NCBI GenBank assembly: GCA_015067175.1
Contig: SVMX01000003.1
Coordinates: 94,457 to 158,456, forward strand
Reading direction: 5' to 3'
DNA length: 64,000 nt
DNA from: Oscillospiraceae bacterium
GTDB taxonomy: Bacteria > Bacillota > Clostridia > Oscillospirales > Ruminococcaceae
Under the pieces are notes generated by a model. The model saw only the letters and a program-made list of their open reading frames with translations. It made no database searches and was not told the origin of the DNA. Positions 60,365-64,000 of the stretch are shown piece after piece; within the stretch, counting starts at the first letter, position 1, and each line of letters begins with the position of its first letter. A program made the translations under genes and the position numbers.

Positions 60365-60403
60365 AAATGTGCACGGGCGGCAATTTGCCGCCCCTACACA
60401 TTT
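60365..60403. repeat. Near-perfect inverted repeat between glgP and the GH13 gene
   Basis: aaatgtgcacgggcggcaa followed by ttgccgcccctacacattt, two mismatches. It resembles short GC-rich palindromic intergenic repeats of Clostridia and may stabilise the glgP 3' end. Confidence 0.7.
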
Positions 60404-60458
60404 ATATATCGCGTTTTGCGCGTTCCAATAATTGAATTTCTAAATTAGGAGAATCACC

Positions 60459-62345
60459 ATGAGTCTTCCATTGTTTGATTGCTTTGACAGCAGCTATAAG
60501 CACCCGTTCGGTGCGCTGAGAAGAGGTCAGCCGAGCATTTTCAATGTTCGCATTCCGAAATATATGGCGGTGTCAGGGCTTACGCTGGTAATGTTCCGTC
60601 CCGGATATAAGGAACGCTTTATCGAACTTATCCTTCAGGACGAAAGCGGCGACGATAACATATATTCCTGTCTGTTCACGCCCAATAACACAGGTCTGCA
60701 TCATTATTATTTCACCTGTATACTTGACGGCAGACGCCGCTATATCAAGCGCTGCGGAGCTTCCGAGGGCGTTTTTGAGGGCGAGGAGCTTTTCCAGCTT
60801 ACTGTTTACGATGAAAACCTATACACTCCCGCTTTTATCCGCGGCGGTATCATGTATCAGATATTCCCCGATAGATTTGCTAAGAGCGGCAAGCCGCATG
60901 AGGGTGTTCCTACTGACAGAATAATGCGCGATGACTGGTATGCTACGCCTTACTACAAGCCCGATGAAAAGGGAATAGTCCGCAACAACGACTATTTCGG
61001 CGGCGACCTGCAGGGCATTATTGAAAAGCTGCCTTATATCAAGAGTCTTGGTGTTACTGTCATCTATCTGAACCCCATTTTTGAGGCGCACGAAAATCAC
61101 CGCTACAATACCGCAAACTATGAGAAGATAGACCCGCTGCTTGGCACCGAGGAGGATTTCAAGGAGCTTTGCAAAAAGGCAAAGGAAATGGGCATCGACA
61201 TCATTCTCGATGGTGTTTTCTCGCATACAGGCGCGGATTCCATATACTTCAACAAGTTCGGAAGATATGGCGACAATGTCGGTGCTTACCGCGATAGAAA
61301 TTCGCCCTACTTCCCTTGGTACAGCTTTATGGGATATCCCGATAAATATGAGAGCTGGTGGGGAATCACCACTCTGCCGAACGTAAACGAAAACAACGAG
61401 CAGTATACAAACTACATCTGCGGCGATGACGGTATCCTGCAGAAGTGGATAAAGCTCGGCGCTCGCGGTTGGCGACTGGACGTTGCCGATGAGCTTCCCG
61501 ATGAGTTCCTTGACAATCTTAATAAGGCGGTCAAGGCAATGGGTAATGATAAGATAATCTACGGCGAGGTATGGGAGGACGCTTCCAACAAGGAGAGCTA
61601 CGGTGTGCGCCGCCGTTATCTCACTGGCGGACAGCTTGACAGCGTTATGAACTACCCGTTCAAGGAGGCAATACTGAATTATGTGAAGTATGCCGACCCG
61701 AATGCTTTCCGCGACAGTATCCTTACCATTATGGATCACTATCCTAAGCCCGCAATAGATATGCTGATGAACTTCCTGTCCACACACGACACGGAAAGAG
61801 CGCTCACTCGTCTTGGCGGCGAGGAGGTAGGCTGGCATGACAAGGATTGGCAGTGCGAGCGCTGCCTTGACGGTCAGCAGTATCTTTATGGTATCTCGCT
61901 GATGAAATGCGCAATGGTGCTCCAGTTCTTCCTGCCTGGCGTGCCGTGCATCTATTACGGTGATGAGGCAGGCATGGAGGGCTATCGCGATCCGTTCAAC
62001 CGCCGCTGCTATCCTTGGGGTAATGAGAACCTCGACCTTATTGAGTTCACAAAGCAGCTTGCGGCAGTGAGAAAGGGCACACGCGCATTTGAACAGGGCG
62101 ATCTCAGACTTATCGAGGTTACCGATAAGTACGTTGTGTTTGCGCGCTGCGATAAGATCACTCGTGACGCGGCTATAATCTATCTCAACAAGTCCACCAA
62201 GGGTCACACGTTTGAGATAAAGAACGACCACACCGAAATGTTCACACATTTCAAGGCTGCGTTCGACCGTTACGGCAGAGGCATAAAGGACGGCAAGATA
62301 ACCGTTTCGCCCTTTGATTACGCAGTTGTATACTGCAAGTGCTGA
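60459..62345 (+). CDS. GH13 alpha-amylase-family enzyme (neopullulanase/cyclomaltodextrinase-like)
   Basis: 628 residues without signal peptide. An N-terminal beta domain (about 1-125) precedes the (beta/alpha)8 barrel: IMYQIFPDRFA, DGVFSHTG, the nucleophile Asp in GWRLDVADE (about 341), acid/base Glu in IIYGEVWED (about 369) and transition-state Asp in LSTHDTERAL (about 444). PCIYYGDEAGMEG supports the neopullulanase or cyclomaltodextrinase subgroup. Acting inside the cell beside glgP, it probably debranches or shortens maltodextrins. Confidence 0.93.
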   Translation: MSLPLFDCFDSSYKHPFGALRRGQPSIFNVRIPKYMAVSGLTLVMFRPGYKERFIELILQDESGDDNIYSCLFTPNNTGLHHYYFTCILDGRRRYIKRCGASEGVFEGEELFQLTVYDENLYTPAFIRGGIMYQIFPDRFAKSGKPHEGVPTDRIMRDDWYATPYYKPDEKGIVRNNDYFGGDLQGIIEKLPYIKSLGVTVIYLNPIFEAHENHRYNTANYEKIDPLLGTEEDFKELCKKAKEMGIDIILDGVFSHTGADSIYFNKFGRYGDNVGAYRDRNSPYFPWYSFMGYPDKYESWWGITTLPNVNENNEQYTNYICGDDGILQKWIKLGARGWRLDVADELPDEFLDNLNKAVKAMGNDKIIYGEVWEDASNKESYGVRRRYLTGGQLDSVMNYPFKEAILNYVKYADPNAFRDSILTIMDHYPKPAIDMLMNFLSTHDTERALTRLGGEEVGWHDKDWQCERCLDGQQYLYGISLMKCAMVLQFFLPGVPCIYYGDEAGMEGYRDPFNRRCYPWGNENLDLIEFTKQLAAVRKGTRAFEQGDLRLIEVTDKYVVFARCDKITRDAAIIYLNKSTKGHTFEIKNDHTEMFTHFKAAFDRYGRGIKDGKITVSPFDYAVVYCKC

Positions 62346-62409
62346 TATTATTTGCGGCGGGATATTCCCGCTGTCAGTCTGTCGATAAAGTACCATCTGC
62401 ATCGTCACT

Positions 62410-62447
62410 CCGCTCTGTGGCAGGCACAATGCCTAGCTGCAGAGCGG
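62410..62447 (+). repeat. Hairpin downstream of the GH13 gene
   Basis: Stem ccgctctg / cagagcgg with an inner aggca / tgcct pair. No T-run follows, so I do not call it a terminator. The rest of 62346-62544 shows no clear gene. Confidence 0.5.
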
Positions 62448-62544
62448 GTTTCTAGCATCTGGCACTTTCTCGTTTGCCTTAAAAATAGACTTTTTCGACA
62501 AGCAAACGGTGGGAGTTTCTTGCCGTGTGTTTTAGGAGGAATTT

Positions 62545-63177
62545 ATGAAAAAGCTGATAAGTATATTGCTAACAGCAGCGCTTATGTTCTCGCTTGCGGG
62601 CTGTGGCGCTGTAAAGGACGTTGTATCGGAGCTTGAAAGTTTCGGTGGCGAAATTGTATCGAATATTGACAGTGTAAACGACGAAGAGCTTCAATCGTCA
62701 CAGACTGCTGCAACGACTACACAAACGACTGAAACGTCAACATCACAAACTACTACCGTAGCAACTACCGAGCCGACAACAGTGCAGACCACGACGCAGG
62801 CGGCTCCGACCGAAGAACCTGAGCAGTATCTAGACCCCGACGGTACATACACCACAAAGGACGATGTAGCGCTGTATATTCACCTTTACGACTGTCTGCC
62901 CAATAACTTTATTACTAAAAAGGAAGCGCAGGCACTCGGCTGGGAGGGCGGCTCGCTTGAGCCTTATGCTCCCGGAATGTGCATAGGCGGCAGCTACTTT
63001 GGAAACTATGAGGGGCTGCTTCCCGAAAAGGACGGCAGGGAATACACTGAATGCGATATCGACACGCTTGGCGCAAAAAGCCGAGGTCCAAAGCGCATTG
63101 TATTCTCAAATGACGGACTTATCTACTACACTGACGACCATTACGAAAGCTTTACGCTGTTGTACGGGGAGGAGTAA
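62545..63177 (+). CDS. Lipoprotein barnase-family ribonuclease
   Basis: 210 residues: lipoprotein signal with lipobox LAGC (Cys about 20), a Thr/Ser/Gln-rich linker (about 50-92), and a C-terminal barnase-like domain (about 100-210). Active-site equivalents are visible: Lys in NFITKKEAQALGW, Glu in GREYTECDI, Arg in GPKRIVFS and His in TDDHYESF, the general base/acid pair of barnase being that Glu and His. The domain would face outward at the membrane. A barstar gene follows 2 bases later, which secures the call. taggagg precedes the ATG. Confidence 0.92.
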   Translation: MKKLISILLTAALMFSLAGCGAVKDVVSELESFGGEIVSNIDSVNDEELQSSQTAATTTQTTETSTSQTTTVATTEPTTVQTTTQAAPTEEPEQYLDPDGTYTTKDDVALYIHLYDCLPNNFITKKEAQALGWEGGSLEPYAPGMCIGGSYFGNYEGLLPEKDGREYTECDIDTLGAKSRGPKRIVFSNDGLIYYTDDHYESFTLLYGEE

Positions 63178-63179
63178 GC

Positions 63180-63449
63180 ATGACGGAATTTGTGCTGAAC
63201 GGTGCTGAGATCACCGAAAGAAAGCAGATACATGAAAAGCTTGCGTTGGGGCTGTCTTTTCCCGATTGGTACGGAGGAAATCTTGACGCGCTGTATGATT
63301 GCCTTACGGGAATAACCGCCGATACACGCGTTGTTCTGCGTGACTTTGATGTGCTGGAGGAGCGGCTCGGAAAATACGCAGCTTCGGTTAAAAAAGTAAT
63401 GAAGAAGGCAGCGGAGGATAACCCGAAGCTGAGCTTTGTTACAGAATAA
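63180..63449 (+). CDS. Barstar-family ribonuclease inhibitor
   Basis: 89 residues, same size as Bacillus barstar, with the family core LSFPDWYGGNLDALYDCLTGI (the barnase-binding helix with Trp/Tyr and Asp residues) and a central Leu-Arg-Asp-Phe. No signal peptide, so it stays in the cytosol, where it protects against barnase that fails to be exported. It starts 2 bases after the nuclease gene and ends at a strong terminator. Confidence 0.93.
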   Translation: MTEFVLNGAEITERKQIHEKLALGLSFPDWYGGNLDALYDCLTGITADTRVVLRDFDVLEERLGKYAASVKKVMKKAAEDNPKLSFVTE

Positions 63450-63457
63450 ATATAGAT

Positions 63458-63485
63458 ATCCCTGTTCAGCGAACAGGGATTTTTT
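63458..63485 (+). terminator. Intrinsic terminator of the barnase-barstar operon
   Basis: Perfect 10-bp stem atccctgttc / gaacagggat with a 3-base loop, then TTTTT. Confidence 0.9.
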
Positions 63486-63524
63486 ATATGGAAATCAAAT
63501 TCTGAGAAAGCTCTTATTTTCTGT

Positions 63525-63618
63525 GTTTTTCTCTGCTTTTCTCGAGTATGTAAAAATGCTTCAAAAAATGAAATGAACTTCAAGAAACAGAGAAAAACAG
63601 AGAGAAACAGAGAGAAAA
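63525..63618. repeat. Periodic AGAAACAG-type repeats and inverted repeat upstream of rplM
   Basis: Four successive units of about 10 bases (agaaacag, agaaaaacag, agagaaacag, agagaaaac) lie at 63582-63618. The arm gtttttctctg (63525-63535) is the exact reverse complement of cagagaaaaac (63588-63598). Confidence 0.7.
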
Positions 63619-63661
63619 CAAAAGATAATGGGATATATTTAAAATTTGAGCGAAAAAAGCC

Positions 63662-63690
63662 TTGACAAATGAAATTAAAACGTGTATAAT
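63662..63690 (+). promoter_or_regulatory. Consensus promoter of rplM
   Basis: TTGACA, 17-base spacer, TATAAT, both hexamers perfect. Confidence 0.93.
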
Positions 63691-63706
63691 TAACAATGTT
63701 GTGTGG

Positions 63707-63749
63707 CGGAATTATGTGATTCTGCCCGAAAGTAAGTTCGGTAATTCCG
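63707..63749 (+). promoter_or_regulatory. Structured rplM leader (candidate L13 leader RNA)
   Basis: Outer stem cggaatta / taattccg (63707-63714 and 63742-63749) encloses a ccgaa / ttcgg hairpin. It sits between the promoter and the ribosome binding site, where Firmicutes carry the L13 autoregulatory leader. Match to the known motif is inferred from position and shape. Confidence 0.55.
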
Positions 63750-63771
63750 AAAATATAAGGAGGAAACAAGT

Positions 63772-64000
63772 ATGGCAACATATATGCCCAAGGCTGAAAC
63801 AGTAGAGCGCAGCTGGTATATTCTCGACGCTGCTGACAGACCTCTCGGTCGTGTAGCTGCTATGGCTGCTCACCTGCTCAGAGGCAAGCATAAGGTAACA
63901 TTTGCTCCCCACTGCGATTGTGGCGACCACGTTATCATCATCAACTGCTCCAAGGCAGTTCTCACAGGCAAGAAGCTTGAGAAGAAGTATTACAGATGGC
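63772..64000 (+). CDS. rplM: 50S ribosomal protein L13 (5' part)
   Basis: The first 76 residues of L13 run to the window edge in an open frame. [49 protein letters not shown] is the standard L13 start. aaggagg lies 8 bases before the ATG. rpsI normally follows, beyond the window. Confidence 0.97.
   Translation, partial: MATYMPKAETVERSWYILDAADRPLGRVAAMAAHLLRGKHKVTFAPHCDCGDHVIIINCSKAVLTGKKLEKKYYRW

Noticed and set aside
60819..62429. A 536-codon minus-strand open frame inside the GH13 gene
   Set aside because: Antisense shadow of the amylase-family gene, with no family match and no ribosome binding site.
62352..62636. A 94-codon frame running into the barnase gene
   Set aside because: It overlaps the barnase ribosome binding site and signal peptide in another frame; the barnase frame has clear motifs.
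63582..63618. CRISPR array
   Set aside because: Units are about 10 bases with no spacers and no cas genes; these are simple periodic repeats.

Overview
The window looks like a chromosomal segment of a spore-forming, motile, Gram-positive Clostridia bacterium, most likely an Oscillospiraceae (Ruminococcus or Eubacterium siraeum-like) gut or rumen species. This rests on protein families: spoVAC/D/E, CwlD, a SpoIID-like protein, FliW/CsrA, Gram-positive type IV pilus (T4P) genes, Clostridia-type ribosome binding sites and TTGACA/TTGCAA-17-TATAAT promoters. No rRNA, tRNA, CRISPR array, insertion sequence or prophage was seen. The species assignment is inference.

Layout. 1-6.7 kb: end of a folate-type ECF transporter S component, proC, a P-loop kinase, a ComFB-like gene, spoVAC-spoVAD-spoVAE, the rpsF-ssb-rpsR operon (minus) and an ADP-ribosylglycohydrolase. 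6.8-22.2 kb: a complete T4P island (pilC, a fused pilM-pilN, pilO, a PilX-like protein, two minor prepilins, pilD on the other strand, pilB, pilT, three pilins). 22.2-30.7 kb: a late flagellar operon (flgM, flgN, flgK, flgL, a YviE-like gene, fliW, csrA, fliD, fliS, a FliT-like gene) behind a sigma-28-type promoter that overlaps the terminator of the pilin unit; a structured RNA-like element closes it. 30.9-37.5 kb: EAL-HDOD signalling protein, FkbM methyltransferase, a membrane-anchored unknown, PflX-like radical SAM protein, SGNH hydrolase, Rsm22-like methyltransferase and phosphopantetheinyl transferase.

37.5-40.4 kb: a consensus promoter and a cobalamin riboswitch lead into two exported proteins with transcobalamin-like DUF4430 domains, one of which also has an alpha/alpha-repeat domain. 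Together they resemble a bacterial counterpart of intrinsic factor/transcobalamin and are the most interesting system here. 40.6-47.3 kb: a polytopic membrane protein, a SpoIID/peptidoglycan-binding pair, queH, a lipoprotein gene split by an AT-dinucleotide repeat, and a LacI-family regulator. 47.3-53.3 kb (minus): GNAT-folA-yjbR-DUF2461, a PLP aminotransferase, a response regulator, and a PP2C/vWA pair. 53.3-64 kb: a membrane protein, a zinc phospholipase C-like protein, cwlD, radA, two small genes, glycogen phosphorylase plus a GH13 enzyme, a lipoprotein barnase with barstar, and the start of rplM behind a consensus promoter and a structured leader.

The pilus, flagellar and CsrA/FliW genes form one contiguous surface-appendage region of about 24 kb. 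The intergenic stretches longer than 300 bases are 30595-30977 (structured element, promoter), 37494-37950 (terminator, promoter, riboswitch, repeats) and 63450-63771 (terminator, periodic repeats, promoter, leader).
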